From positions 1 to 64,000 of the forward strand of contig CAJNBT010000002.1 in NCBI GenBank assembly GCA_905221085.1: DNA of 64,000 nt, given 5' to 3'. Positions within the stretch are counted from its first letter, which is position 1, and each line of letters begins with the position of its first letter. This document shows, in pieces, positions 47,306 to 55,663 of the stretch. Under the pieces are notes generated by a model, which was given only the letters and a program-made list of their open reading frames with translations, did no database searches and was not told the origin of the DNA. The stretch is from a bacterium. Its GTDB lineage: Bacteria > Bacillota > Bacilli > Lactobacillales > Streptococcaceae. A program made the position numbers and the translations under genes.

Positions 47306-47695
47306 TTATCCCCAAAAGCTATCTTCTTCAGCTTGATCTGAAGAGAAGAGCCAAACTTCTTTGATTTTTCCGTCTTCAATACGGAAGAGGTCAATCCCGT
47401 TCATATTGAGTTCAGTACCATCAGTCCGTGTTCCAAGAAAAGTAACATTAGCTGCGATTAAATCCTTATTGTCAGAAACCCAATTTGTTATCACCTTAAA
47501 GGTTCCATTAGTTTTCTCAGCAAATGTAGCTAGGTGAATTCCTAGCTTGTCCTTACCAACAACTGTACCAGATATACTATGAGTACCAGGTTGATGCCAG
47601 ACAATATCGTCTGCCATCGTTTCAAAGACACCAGGAAAGTCACCAGCAATTAAAGCTTGGTTATAAGCATTGAAAATTTCTAAGTTTGTTGACAT
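47306..47695 (-). CDS. SnoaL-like (NTF2-fold) protein
   Basis: 129 residues from the ATG at 47695 on the minus strand, chosen for AATGGAGAATAG upstream; a longer frame to 47782 runs through the operator region. Small cone-shaped alpha+beta fold: MSTNLEIFNAYNQALIAGDF, DDIVWHQPGTHSI, FRIEDGKIKEVW. The ligand or reaction is unknown; family members act as isomerases, hydrolases or binding proteins. Divergent from an HxlR regulator that probably represses it. Confidence 0.85.
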   Translation of the reverse strand: MSTNLEIFNAYNQALIAGDFPGVFETMADDIVWHQPGTHSISGTVVGKDKLGIHLATFAEKTNGTFKVITNWVSDNKDLIAANVTFLGTRTDGTELNMNGIDLFRIEDGKIKEVWLFSSDQAEEDSFWG

Positions 47696-47726
47696 ATCTA
47701 TTCTCCATTTCTTTTTTATGATATAA

Positions 47727-47784
47727 TTGTAACAGTTACAAACAAAAAAACAAGTAGACACTTTTTTGATATCTAGTATCAAAA
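47727..47784. promoter_or_regulatory. divergent operator region between SnoaL-like gene and HxlR gene
   Basis: Two perfect palindromes: TTGTAAC-A-GTTACAA (47727-47741), abutting the likely -10 of the minus-strand gene, and TTTTGATA-TCTAG-TATCAAAA (47764-47784). A further half-site TTGATACTAAAA lies at about 47797. These are candidate HxlR binding sites. Confidence 0.65.
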
Positions 47785-47845
47785 GTAGTACTATTATTGA
47801 TACTAAAAGATAAATTTTTTTAAAAAAATAGAAAGAAGATATTTT

Positions 47846-48196
47846 ATGACAAATAAAGTGAGTGAGTATGGTATTTGTCCATTTGCGACAACGCAGAGGG
47901 TTTTAACGGGGAAATGGGCACTGGTAATCATTTATCAGTTGAGTACGGGTACCAAACGATTTAAAGAATTGCAGAGATTATTGCCTGGGATTACTCAAAC
48001 TATTTTGACCCGTCATCTCCGTCAATTAGAAAAGGATAAGATTGTTCAACGAAAGGTCTATGCCGAAGTTCCACCACGAGTTGAGTACAGCTTAACCGAA
48101 ATGGGGCAGGAATTCAGAGTTGTTTTAGATGCTGTCGAGAAATGGGGTCTGGATTATATCAGGTTGCTAAATGCTAATGAGATAAATAACAGATAA
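47846..48196 (+). CDS. HxlR-family transcriptional regulator
   Basis: 116 residues. HxlR winged helix with the conserved N-terminal cysteine in YGICPFATTQRVLTGKWAL (Cys11), LLPGITQTILTRHLRQLEKD (recognition helix) and EVPPRVEYSLTEMG (wing). In YodB/HypR relatives the N-terminal Cys senses quinones or oxidants. Ribosome binding site AGAAAGAAG. It probably controls the divergent SnoaL-like gene and itself. Confidence 0.9.
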   Translation: MTNKVSEYGICPFATTQRVLTGKWALVIIYQLSTGTKRFKELQRLLPGITQTILTRHLRQLEKDKIVQRKVYAEVPPRVEYSLTEMGQEFRVVLDAVEKWGLDYIRLLNANEINNR

Positions 48197-48279
48197 TTCC
48201 TATATAGGGAATGTATTTTTTATCGAATCTCTCAATTAAAAGACAGTAAGTCAAACCTGAAAATTTCCAAGCACATTTC

Positions 48280-48308
48280 TTGAAACCCTTTCTTTCTTTT
48301 GATAGACT
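48280..48308 (+). promoter_or_regulatory. promoter of aqpZ
   Basis: TTGAAA, 17-bp spacer, TAGACT, 32 bp before the ATG. Confidence 0.6.
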
Positions 48309-48340
48309 AGTATCTAGTTTTTGAAAAAAGGAGAAATAAA

Positions 48341-49009
48341 ATGAAAAAATTTGTTGCTGAGTTAATCGGTACGTTCATGCTTGTGTTCATAGGAACAGGA
48401 GCTGTTGTTTTTGGAAATGGTCTTGATGGTCTTGGACACCTTGGAATTGCTTTTGCCTTTGGTTTGGCAATCGTAGTTGCAGCTTTCTCAATCGGAACTG
48501 TTTCAGGTGCTCACTTGAACCCAGCTGTTTCGATCGCTATGTTTGTTAACAAACGTTTGTCATCTTCAGAGCTTGTAAACTACATCCTTGGACAAGTTGT
48601 TGGAGCTTTCATCGCTTCTGGCGCTGTCTTCTTCCTCTTGGCAAATTCAGGGATGTCAACTGCTAGTCTTGGTGAAAATGCCTTGGCAAACGGTGTAACT
48701 GTCTTTGGTGGTTTCTTGTTTGAAGTCATCGCAACTTTCTTGTTTGTCTTGGTTATCATGACTGTGACATCAGCAAGCAAGGGCAATGGCGCGATTGCTG
48801 GTTTGGTAATCGGTTTGTCATTGATGGCGATGATTCTTGTGGGATTGAACATTACTGGACTTTCAGTAAACCCAGCTCGTAGTTTGGCACCAGCTGTCTT
48901 GGTAGGTGGTGCAGCCCTTCAACAAGTTTGGATTTTCATCCTTGCACCAATTGTTGGTGGTGTTCTTGCAGCACTTGTTGCTAAAAACTGTCTTGGAACA
49001 GAAGAATAA
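48341..49009 (+). CDS. aqpZ: aquaporin Z-type water channel
   Basis: 222 residues, MIP family with six membrane helices and two half-helix loops: first NPA at 60-62 (GAHLNPAVS), second in LSVNPARS. The short loop lengths and residues near the NPA boxes look like water-specific AqpZ rather than a glycerol facilitator, though this is not certain. AAAAGGAG precedes the ATG. Monocistronic, with terminator at 49019. Confidence 0.9.
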   Translation: MKKFVAELIGTFMLVFIGTGAVVFGNGLDGLGHLGIAFAFGLAIVVAAFSIGTVSGAHLNPAVSIAMFVNKRLSSSELVNYILGQVVGAFIASGAVFFLLANSGMSTASLGENALANGVTVFGGFLFEVIATFLFVLVIMTVTSASKGNGAIAGLVIGLSLMAMILVGLNITGLSVNPARSLAPAVLVGGAALQQVWIFILAPIVGGVLAALVAKNCLGTEE

Positions 49010-49018
49010 TTGAAACTC

Positions 49019-49057
49019 AAAAAGCCTTGCTCCTCATCTTGAGGAACAGGGCTTTTT
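49019..49057 (+). terminator. terminator after aqpZ
   Basis: AAAAAGCC/GGCTTTTT outer stem with TCCTCA/TGAGGA inner stem, ending in T residues. Confidence 0.88.
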
Positions 49058-49063
49058 CGTATG

Positions 49064-49251
49064 ATACTCTTCGAAAATCTCTTCAAACCACGTCAGCTTC
49101 GCCTTGCCGTATGTATATGTTACTGACTTCGTCAGTTCTATCTGCAACCTCAAAGCAGTGCTTTGAGCTGACTTCGTCAGTCTTATCTACAACTTCAAAG
49201 CAGTGCTTTGAGCAACCTGCGGCTAGTTTGCTATTTGATTTTCATTGAGTT
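49064..49251 (+). repeat. BOX element, A1-B2-C1
   Basis: boxA starts ATACTCTTCGAAAATCTCTT, then CGTCAGCTTCGCCTTGCCG; two boxB units each contain TGACTTCGTCAG and AGCAGTGCTTTGAG; boxC ends TTGATTTTCATTGAGT. It separates aqpZ from the que operon, lying 5 bp beyond the queF stop. Confidence 0.93.
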
Positions 49252-49256
49252 TGAGT

Positions 49257-49748
49257 TTAACGGTTGTCAATTTTCTCTGGATAAAGGTCGTGTTGGAAGA
49301 GGCGTTGTTCTGCCAAGCCTTCATACTTAGTTCCTGGCTTACCGTAGTTGTAGTAAGGGTCGATTGAAATGCCACCACGAGGAGTGAATTTTCCCCAAAC
49401 CTCCAAATAGCGAGGGTCTAGCAAGTTGACCAAGTCTTTACCGATGGTGTTGATACAGTTTTCGTGAAAATCTCCATGATTTCGGTAACTAAAGAGGTAG
49501 AGTTTGAGGGATTTTGACTCAACACAGAGCTTGTCAGGGATGTAGGAAATATAGATAGTTGCAAAGTCTGGTTGAGCAGTGATGGGACAAAGTGAGGTAA
49601 ATTCAGGGCAGTTGAACTTGATGAAATAGTCATTTTCCACATGACGATTGTCAAAGGATTCCAGGACATCTGGTTGATACTCGAAAATGTAGTTGGTTTC
49701 TTTGTTGCCCAGTAGGCTGAGGTTTTTCATTTCTTCTTGTTGTGACAT
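49257..49748 (-). CDS. queF: NADPH-dependent preQ0 reductase
   Basis: 163 residues, single-domain YkvM type. Reduces preQ0 to preQ1 in queuosine synthesis. The T-fold contains FKFN-like [15 protein letters not shown] with the active-site cysteine in TSLCPIT (thioimide former) and [20 protein letters not shown]. Last gene of queC-queD-queE-queF. Confidence 0.95.
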   Translation of the reverse strand: MSQQEEMKNLSLLGNKETNYIFEYQPDVLESFDNRHVENDYFIKFNCPEFTSLCPITAQPDFATIYISYIPDKLCVESKSLKLYLFSYRNHGDFHENCINTIGKDLVNLLDPRYLEVWGKFTPRGGISIDPYYNYGKPGTKYEGLAEQRLFQHDLYPEKIDNR

Positions 49749-49766
49749 GATTTTTTCTTTCTAATT

Positions 49767-50483
49767 TTAAACACCACGTTGGTTATCGTAGAGGAGGGTA
49801 TGGAGTTGGGGAAGGACGCGGACATTGCTCCAGCTATCGTCAGCAGCGACGCGTTCCCAGAGTTCTTTGAGGCGGTCTAGTTGATCTTGGACAATATTGC
49901 CTGTGGCCTTGGGCTCAGGATTTCCAGCCGATAAGAAGAGAACATCTGGTTGGTAGCGTTCTTGTATGCCTTTGGCAAAGGCCAAATCTGCATCGTCAAA
50001 GACAGGAATTTTAAAGGTGACTTTATCTGGATCAAGTTGGGAAACGATAAAGTCCAGGGTTTCAAAGTTGACTTCCATCTTGGATGAAGGAGGTTTGGGA
50101 CTGAGAGTAACCTGGTCGATGTCTTTCAACCAATTTTGCCAGCGAGAACCTTGAGTCTCAACAGCCAGAGTGACACCACGTTCCTTGAGTTTAGTGACGA
50201 GTTCAGCCATGTTGGCTGCTAGGATAGCAGGATTTCCCCCAGATAGGGTGACGTAGTCGTAGCTTCCTAGTTTATCCAACTCAGCAATGACCTCGTCAGC
50301 TGTCATGCGAGTTGGTTTTTCAGAGCCATCCCAAGTAAAGGCAGAGTCGCACCAGTCGCAGTGGTAGTCGCAACCAGCAGTGCGGACAAACATGGTTTTC
50401 TGGCCGATAGCACGACCTTCGCCTTGAAAGGTTGGGCCGAAAATTTCAAGAACTGGTAGTTTGAGAACACGTTCCCTAGTCAT
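49767..50483 (-). CDS. queE: 7-carboxy-7-deazaguanine synthase
   Basis: 238 residues, radical SAM enzyme converting CPH4 to CDG. Motif CDYHCDWCD (about 34-42) is the CxxxCxxC cluster site; the N-terminal GPTFQGEGRAIGQ is characteristic. Third gene of the operon; overlaps queD by 8 bp. Confidence 0.95.
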   Translation of the reverse strand: MTRERVLKLPVLEIFGPTFQGEGRAIGQKTMFVRTAGCDYHCDWCDSAFTWDGSEKPTRMTADEVIAELDKLGSYDYVTLSGGNPAILAANMAELVTKLKERGVTLAVETQGSRWQNWLKDIDQVTLSPKPPSSKMEVNFETLDFIVSQLDPDKVTFKIPVFDDADLAFAKGIQERYQPDVLFLSAGNPEPKATGNIVQDQLDRLKELWERVAADDSWSNVRVLPQLHTLLYDNQRGV

Positions 50484-50919
50484 CTAACCACTCCCGTCTA
50501 AACTCTGCAAAGGCAGTCGGAGTTTCATAGAGGCGAACGTATTCCAAACGAAGACCGCGCTCGTCTGGCAACTCTTGGTTCATGGTTTGGAAAATCCAGT
50601 AAACCATATTTTCAGCAGTCGTGTTCATATAGGGAAGAGTTTCGTTTAGATAGCGATGATCCAAGTGGGGCTCTAAGTAGTTCTTATAGATCGCTTTGAT
50701 GTCTCCGAAATCATAGGCCATTCCACGTTCATCTAAAAATCCACTGACAGCAATCTGCAGATGATAGGTGTGACCATGAAGGGATTTGCATTTTCCCTCA
50801 TAGTGAAAGAGGTGGTGGGCAGCATCGAAGGTAAACTCTTTTGAGACTAGAGTTCGATAAGGATTGTAAACGAGAGATTCTCCAGTTGCTTGTTTGATTT
50901 CTTTGGGTGCAAAAAACAT
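50476..50919 (-). CDS. queD: 6-carboxytetrahydropterin synthase
   Basis: 147 residues from the ATG at 50919, which overlaps the queC stop (TAATG); AAGGAGAAGC lies upstream. T-fold enzyme with zinc histidines in AAHHLFHYEGKCKSLHGHTYHL and the catalytic Cys in KCKSLHGH. Converts dihydroneopterin triphosphate to CPH4. Confidence 0.94.
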   Translation of the reverse strand: MFFAPKEIKQATGESLVYNPYRTLVSKEFTFDAAHHLFHYEGKCKSLHGHTYHLQIAVSGFLDERGMAYDFGDIKAIYKNYLEPHLDHRYLNETLPYMNTTAENMVYWIFQTMNQELPDERGLRLEYVRLYETPTAFAEFRREWLDD

Positions 50920-51569
50920 TAGGCTTCTCCTTTCTGTGAGAGATAAACATCTAGACCATGTTGACGTAGGTGGCAGGCTGGGCAATCTCCACAGCCGCTC
51001 CCGATAATTCCGTTGTAGCAGGTCAAGGTCTTTTCACGAACATAGTCAAAGGCACCGAGTTGGTCGGCTAATTCCCAAGTTTCAGCCTTGTCTAGCCACA
51101 TGAGAGGTGTTTGGATAACGAAGTTGTAATCCATAGCAAGGTTGAGAGTAACATTGAGAGATTTGACAAAGACATCTCGACAATCGGGGTAGCCTGAGAA
51201 GTCTGTCTCGCAGACACCTGTCACGATGTCTTTAATGCCCCGTTGCTTAGCAAGAACTGCTGCAAAGGATAGAAAGAGGTGGTTGCGACCATCAACGAAG
51301 GTATTGGGAACCTCCCCCTCTTTTTGTTCAATCTCCAGATCAGAGGTCAGGGCATTTTCAGTAATTTGTCCTAACAGAGACATATCTAGGATATGATGAC
51401 GAATTCCTTGTTCCTCAGCGATTTCTTTGGCCACTTGAATTTCGATATGGTGGCGTTGGCCATAGGCAAAGGTAACGGCTTCTACCGTTTCATAGTGTTC
51501 TTTAGCCCAAAAGAGGCAGGTTGTAGAATCTTGACCGCCACTAAAGACGACCAAGGCTGATTGACGTTT
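50919..51569 (-). CDS. queC: 7-cyano-7-deazaguanine synthase
   Basis: 216 residues from the ATG at 51569 (GGAAGGAG upstream). PP-loop ATPase [18 protein letters not shown] (5-22) and the zinc-binding cluster near the C terminus ([19 protein letters not shown]) are present. Makes preQ0 from CDG. First gene of the que operon behind the preQ1 riboswitch. Confidence 0.95.
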   Translation of the reverse strand, partial: KRQSALVVFSGGQDSTTCLFWAKEHYETVEAVTFAYGQRHHIEIQVAKEIAEEQGIRHHILDMSLLGQITENALTSDLEIEQKEGEVPNTFVDGRNHLFLSFAAVLAKQRGIKDIVTGVCETDFSGYPDCRDVFVKSLNVTLNLAMDYNFVIQTPLMWLDKAETWELADQLGAFDYVREKTLTCYNGIIGSGCGDCPACHLRQHGLDVYLSQKGEA

Positions 51570-51608
51570 CATAGTACTCCTTCCAAAATGGGAAATGTTC
51601 AGAGCACG

Positions 51609-51685
51609 CAAAAAGCTCCCTTGAGGGAGCTAAAAAATACCAAGTCAAGGTTTTTTTTAGCGATGGCATGTCCCAAACATCGTAA
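51609..51685 (-). promoter_or_regulatory. preQ1-I riboswitch with terminator, que operon leader
   Basis: On the minus strand: stem CGATG/CATCG, loop TTTGGGACATGC and the A-rich tail CTAAAAAAAACC, whose CC can pair with loop GG, the H-type pseudoknot of class I. A strong terminator AGCTCCC-TCAA-GGGAGCT with a T run follows (51631-51609). PreQ1 should stop transcription before queC. Confidence 0.82.
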
Positions 51686-51740
51686 TATTCTACCTATAGT
51701 CTAGCATATTTTTTGAAAAATGGCAAAGGACAAGAAAAAA

Positions 51741-51765
51741 GAGACCAAAGCAAGTACTTGGTCTC
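51741..51765 (-). terminator. terminator after trxA
   Basis: GAGACCAA/TTGGTCTC stem (51741-51748 / 51758-51765) with TTTTTT following on the minus strand. Confidence 0.85.
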
Positions 51766-51773
51766 TAGTATGA

Positions 51774-52088
51774 TTAGCTCAATTCAGCAACGATGGCCTT
51801 GATTTGTTCTGCTGTGTGAACACCAGCAACTTGTTTCACAACTTGGCCGTCTTTTTTGAAGAGAAGAGTTGGGATAGACATGATTCCAAAAGCACGAGCT
51901 GTGTTTGGATTTTCATCAACGTCCATTTTAACGATTTTCAAAACATCTTCTGAAAGTTCTTCAGACAATTTATCCAAGATTGGACCTTGCATACGACATG
52001 GACCACACCAAGTTGCCCAGAAGTCTACCAAGACCAAACCGTCTTTTGTTTCTTGTTCGAATGTTGCATCTGTAATTGCTTTTGCCAT
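51774..52088 (-). CDS. trxA: thioredoxin
   Basis: 104 residues, active site WCGPC with Cys28 and Cys31, cis-Pro segment SIPTLLFKKDG. Reduces disulfides using thioredoxin reductase. AAAGGAGA precedes the ATG; it lies 15 bp after the DUF4649 gene and is probably expressed from that gene's promoter. Confidence 0.96.
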   Translation of the reverse strand: MAKAITDATFEQETKDGLVLVDFWATWCGPCRMQGPILDKLSEELSEDVLKIVKMDVDENPNTARAFGIMSIPTLLFKKDGQVVKQVAGVHTAEQIKAIVAELS

Positions 52089-52103
52089 TGTATTTCTCCT
52101 TTT

Positions 52104-52325
52104 TTAGTTATATTGGCTTAAATCTTGTTTCATGAGATAGAAGAAGACATCTCCATAAGTCCCATGGTAGTCCAAATCATGACCGTTGTAAGTTAATTTT
52201 TGGACAGGGTAGTAGTCTGCGACGCCGATAAGGCAAGCTTGTTGTGAACGATCAAAATCTTCATAAGACTCGAAAGTTACAGTTCTTTCGTTCTTGCTGG
52301 CATCTAGATAGGTAATTTCAATCAT
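52104..52325 (-). CDS. DUF4649 family small protein
   Basis: 73 residues, start MIEITYLDASKNERTVTFES. Small soluble streptococcal protein of unknown function, habitually near thioredoxin. A strong promoter and a MarR-type site lie directly upstream. Confidence 0.82.
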   Translation of the reverse strand: MIEITYLDASKNERTVTFESYEDFDRSQQACLIGVADYYPVQKLTYNGHDLDYHGTYGDVFFYLMKQDLSQYN

Positions 52326-52355
52326 TTTAAAACTCCTTTGTTTAATGATGACTTT

Positions 52356-52405
52356 ATTTTACTCCTTGTAAAAGAGAATGTCAAGAAAAATGATTGCGCA
52401 CGCAA
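52356..52405 (-). promoter_or_regulatory. promoter of DUF4649-trxA with TTGC-N4-GCAA site
   Basis: Minus strand: TTGACA (52384-52379), 17-bp spacer, TAAAAT (52361-52356). TTGCGTGCGCAA (52405-52394) lies 9 bp upstream of the -35. The same site, in the context ATGATTGCGCAyGCAA, recurs at 52878-52889. Confidence 0.78.
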
Positions 52406-52422
52406 CTTTTTCTAAAATCATC

Positions 52423-52803
52423 TTAAATCAAGAAATCCAAACCAGTTTCCAAGCTTTCTTCGACAGCCTTTTGTAGAGAGGCCAGTGTTTTTTGCCCATC
52501 ACTTGTCAGGCAGATAAAGCTAGAGCGTCTATCTTGATCACAACACATGCGACTAAGCAGACCGCAATTTTTGGCTTCCAAGCGAGCCACCATCCGAGAA
52601 ACAGCGCTCGGGCTCAGATGAAGCTTATCTGGCAGGTCAATCTGGCGTAGAGATTTTTCTTGAGCCAAGTCCAGATAGTAGAGGAGGTAAAACTCTTTCA
52701 AGGTCAGACTTTGCTCGCTTCGCTGGGCAATGGTCTCTTCCAAGAGACTTTCAATTTCTTTCTGACGCCGATTGAAGTCAAACCATTTCTCCAAATAGGT
52801 CAT
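52423..52803 (-). CDS. MarR-family regulator with four cysteines
   Basis: 126 residues from the ATG at 52803 (AAAGGAGACAC upstream). Winged helix at about 50-100 (SLRQIDLPDKLHLSPSAVSR). Cysteines 80, 87, 88 and 98 lie in recognition helix end and wing (KNCGLLSRMCCDQD), an arrangement that could sense oxidants or metals (inference). It lies between two copies of a TTGC-N4-GCAA element, one upstream of DUF4649-trxA and one over its own promoter. Confidence 0.87.
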   Translation of the reverse strand: MTYLEKWFDFNRRQKEIESLLEETIAQRSEQSLTLKEFYLLYYLDLAQEKSLRQIDLPDKLHLSPSAVSRMVARLEAKNCGLLSRMCCDQDRRSSFICLTSDGQKTLASLQKAVEESLETGLDFLI

Positions 52804-52841
52804 AGTGTCTCCTTTCTTTTTAGAGTTATAACATAGAAGAA

Positions 52842-52897
52842 TGTCCATTCACGGACAGTCTCTGCATCACAAGATGATTGCGCATGCAATAATTATA
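52842..52897 (-). promoter_or_regulatory. marR promoter region with operator
   Basis: Minus strand: TATAAT-like -10 (TAGTATAATTATT, about 52890-52898) followed at once by TTGCATGCGCAA (52889-52878), so the site would cover the start of transcription. An inverted repeat TGTCC-N6-GGACA (52842-52857) lies further in the leader. Confidence 0.6.
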
Positions 52898-53024
52898 CTA
52901 CTTTTAAATCAAGCTGGCAAGAAGGACGCTGGCATCTCTTATCCTAAATCATGCCTGTTTTCACAAGTCTTTAATTGTCTATATTCCCTTTTCTCCCTAT
53001 TTTTATTAACTTTTGCGCATTTCC

Positions 53025-53052
53025 TTGAAATTTTTTGAAAAAAGAGTAAACT
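53025..53052 (+). promoter_or_regulatory. promoter of lrgAB
   Basis: TTGAAA, 16-bp spacer, TAAACT, 33 bp before the lrgA ATG. Confidence 0.55.
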
Positions 53053-53085
53053 GGTATGCAAGAAGTCTATTTCGTGGAGTTTAGG

Positions 53086-53460
53086 ATGAAATTATATGTT
53101 CAATTAATGATTCTCTTTGTGATTTCTCTAATCGGAGAGGGAATTTCCAGTTTCTTTCATTTGCCTATCCCAGGCAGTATTATCGGTTTGATTATTCTCT
53201 TTCTAGCCCTACAATTTAAGTGGCTGAGAACCAGACATGTCAACATGGTTGGGAATTTCTTGCTGGCCAATATGACCATTCTCTTTTTGCCGCCAGCAGT
53301 GGGAATCATGGAAAAGTTTGATGTGATTGCTCCCTATCTCTTGCCCATCGTCTTGATTGTATTTTTTGCAGCTGTTATCAATATTATCCTCATAGCCTTG
53401 GTAGTTCAGTTCATTAAGCGACGGTTTGAGGGAGATTATGAGAAAGGAGATGCCAAATGA
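53086..53460 (+). CDS. lrgA: CidA/LrgA family holin-like protein
   Basis: 124 residues from the ATG at 53086, which has GTGGAGTTTAGG upstream. Four membrane helices; signature LPIPGSIIGLIILFLALQF. With LrgB it modulates autolysis and pyruvate transport in related bacteria. Its stop overlaps the lrgB start (ATGA). Confidence 0.88.
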   Translation: MKLYVQLMILFVISLIGEGISSFFHLPIPGSIIGLIILFLALQFKWLRTRHVNMVGNFLLANMTILFLPPAVGIMEKFDVIAPYLLPIVLIVFFAAVINIILIALVVQFIKRRFEGDYEKGDAK

Positions 53461-54152
53461 GTGAATTTGTTTCCAATCCCCTGTTTGGACTTGCCCTGTC
53501 TATCTTAGCCTATCTAGTAGGAATGCTGATTTACAGACGTTTTCCCCATCCATTGACAACGCCCTTGCTTTTGTCAGCTGTTTTCATTATCATCTTTCTA
53601 AAGGTGACAGGTATTTCTTACCAAGATTACTACCAAGGTGGGGTTTATCTGAACAACTTGATTGTCCCATCGACAGTTGCTCTAGGGATTCCCCTTTATA
53701 AGAGTTTTCACTTGATGAAGCACCATGCACGGAGTATTCTCTTTGGTAGTCTGTTAGCAGTAGTTGTCAATACCTCTTTCACAGCCCTTGTGGCTAAGAT
53801 TTTTGGCATGGACTTTTTCTTAGCCATTTCTCTCTTTCCTAAGTCAGTAACAACCGCCATGGCAGTGGGAATTACAGAAAAATTGCAAGGTCTGACTACT
53901 GTGACCTTGGTGGTTGTAGTGGCGACTGGGATTTTAACCAGTGTCATCGGCCCAACCCTTTTGAAGTGGTTGAAAATAGATGATCCAGTAGCTGTTGGTC
54001 TTTCCCTTGGAGGAACAGGCCATGCAGTCGGAACAGGGACAGCCTTCCGATACGGCTCTGTAGCAGGAGCTATGGGTGGTTTGGCTATCGGTGTCACCGG
54101 TATTCTCTATGTCTTTGTCAGCCCTATTGTAGCCAGTTTGATATTGAGTTAA
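53457..54152 (+). CDS. lrgB: CidB/LrgB family membrane protein
   Basis: 231 residues, about 6-7 membrane helices, with the family segments FPKSVTTAMAVGITEKL and GGTGHAVGTGTAFRYG. Forms the lrgAB pair; expected role in pyruvate flux and control of murein hydrolase activity. Complete length. Confidence 0.9.
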   Translation: MSEFVSNPLFGLALSILAYLVGMLIYRRFPHPLTTPLLLSAVFIIIFLKVTGISYQDYYQGGVYLNNLIVPSTVALGIPLYKSFHLMKHHARSILFGSLLAVVVNTSFTALVAKIFGMDFFLAISLFPKSVTTAMAVGITEKLQGLTTVTLVVVVATGILTSVIGPTLLKWLKIDDPVAVGLSLGGTGHAVGTGTAFRYGSVAGAMGGLAIGVTGILYVFVSPIVASLILS

Positions 54153-54160
54153 ATCAAAAC

Positions 54161-54187
54161 CCAGCTTTTTAGCTGGGCATTTTTTAT
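54161..54187. terminator. terminator between lrgB and the ABC permease (convergent)
   Basis: CCCAGCT/AGCTGGG stem followed by TTTTTTA; A-rich on the other side. Confidence 0.85.
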
Positions 54188-54948
54188 TGCAAATTAACCT
54201 TGTTTCTCAAAATATAGTAGGTTCCGAGGTAAAAGATAGCTATGAAAATGAGTTCTTCAACAATGCCTATGCTTGCTCCCATATAGAAATTATCATTAAA
54301 TCCTGCAAGTGAATTGATATAGAAGTTAGTACTGGTATTGAAGAAGACTTCTATAATTCCAATGACGATTTGGATACCAATGTAGGCTGCAATAGCGAGT
54401 GCTGTACGGTATTCATTGAATAGTTGTCCAATGGAAATGGCCAAGTAGATGCAGAGGATTCCTGAAATAGTATTTAGTAGGAAGGATAAGACAGTAAGAC
54501 TAAAGCCGGTAAAATGTTCTCCAACAAATGACAGAAGAGTAGAAAGTTGAACTTCATTAGAATTTGTTGACAATAAGATAATATAGATACATAGGAGTAA
54601 GACAGCAGTGCTAATCAACGACCAGATAAAGGCACCGATTAGTTTGGCTGTGATGATATGGTGTTCAGAAACTGGCAAGGTTAAAGTCAGATAACCTTGT
54701 CGGTCATAGACACTTCCTTTGAATCGTTTAATAATCAAGAAGATAGTTGAAATCACAAGTGTAACCATCAAACCACCAAAGACAGTAGATAGAAAAACAA
54801 GTAGAACAGATAGATTTTTTTCAGGTAGTTTGATTAAGGATTGTGTCTGAATTCCAATAATAACAGAGAGGAAGAGAACAGCACCATAAAGAGCTAAATA
54901 CCACTTGTTAACATTTTTAAATTCGTAGCGGACTAAATTCCAAAACAT
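54184..54948 (-). CDS. ABC-2 type transporter permease
   Basis: 254 residues with six hydrophobic segments. Start MFWNLVRYEFKNVNKWYLALYG matches the Ytr-type permeases. Works with the ATPase encoded upstream; substrate unknown, though ytr-like operons respond to cell-wall antibiotics. The GntR gene heads the same operon. Confidence 0.87.
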   Translation of the reverse strand: MFWNLVRYEFKNVNKWYLALYGAVLFLSVIIGIQTQSLIKLPEKNLSVLLVFLSTVFGGLMVTLVISTIFLIIKRFKGSVYDRQGYLTLTLPVSEHHIITAKLIGAFIWSLISTAVLLLCIYIILLSTNSNEVQLSTLLSFVGEHFTGFSLTVLSFLLNTISGILCIYLAISIGQLFNEYRTALAIAAYIGIQIVIGIIEVFFNTSTNFYINSLAGFNDNFYMGASIGIVEELIFIAIFYLGTYYILRNKVNLQ

Positions 54949-54963
54949 AATAATCTCCTTTGC

Positions 54964-55659
54964 TTAGGCCTTAAATTCCTGACGGAAGAGTTGGTCAATG
55001 GATTCACCTGACTCATAGCGAATGTCATCTACATTTCCTTGACGGACGACTTTTCCATCCTTAAGGAAGACAATTTCATCCAAGATTGGCTCGATATCAG
55101 AAATCAGGTGGGTAGAAATCAAAACGGTAGAAGTTGGTGAGTAGTTATTGATAATGGTATTGAGGATATAATCACGGGCTGCTGGGTCCACCCCACCAAT
55201 GGGTTCGTCTAAAACGTAGAGACGAGCATCACGGCTCATAACCAAAATCAGTTGTACCTTTTCTTTGTTTCCTTTTGATAGTTTCTTGAGACGGCTATTT
55301 TCATCAATACCGAGGTCTGCAAGTAGATGATGGGCGCGTTCAAGATTGAAATCTTTATAGAAGGTCTTGAAGTAGGTTAGGGCTTCTTTGACCTTCATTT
55401 GTTCATTGAGATAGGTCGTATCTGGCAAATAAGCTACGATAGCCTTGGTTGCTGGGCTTGGATCCATGTCGTTGATCAGGACACGTCCTTGGTCTGGTTG
55501 CAAGAGGCCATTGATTAGTTTAATCAGGGTTGTTTTTCCTGAGCCATTTGGCCCAAGGAGACCAACAATTTTTCCAGCTGGGATGTCAAGGGAAACATTT
55601 TCAAGGGCTGGGGTTGCTCCATAAGATTTGGATACATTTTCAAATGCTAGTAATGACAT
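54964..55659 (-). CDS. ABC transporter ATP-binding protein (YtrB/BcrA type)
   Basis: 231 residues: Walker A GPNGSGKTT, Q-loop YLPDTTYL, signature LSKGNKEK (degenerate LSGGQ, as usual in this group), Walker B LYVLDEPIGGVD, H-loop ISTHL. Pairs with the downstream permease. Confidence 0.9.
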   Translation of the reverse strand: MSLLAFENVSKSYGATPALENVSLDIPAGKIVGLLGPNGSGKTTLIKLINGLLQPDQGRVLINDMDPSPATKAIVAYLPDTTYLNEQMKVKEALTYFKTFYKDFNLERAHHLLADLGIDENSRLKKLSKGNKEKVQLILVMSRDARLYVLDEPIGGVDPAARDYILNTIINNYSPTSTVLISTHLISDIEPILDEIVFLKDGKVVRQGNVDDIRYESGESIDQLFRQEFKA

Positions 55660-55663
55660 AGGC

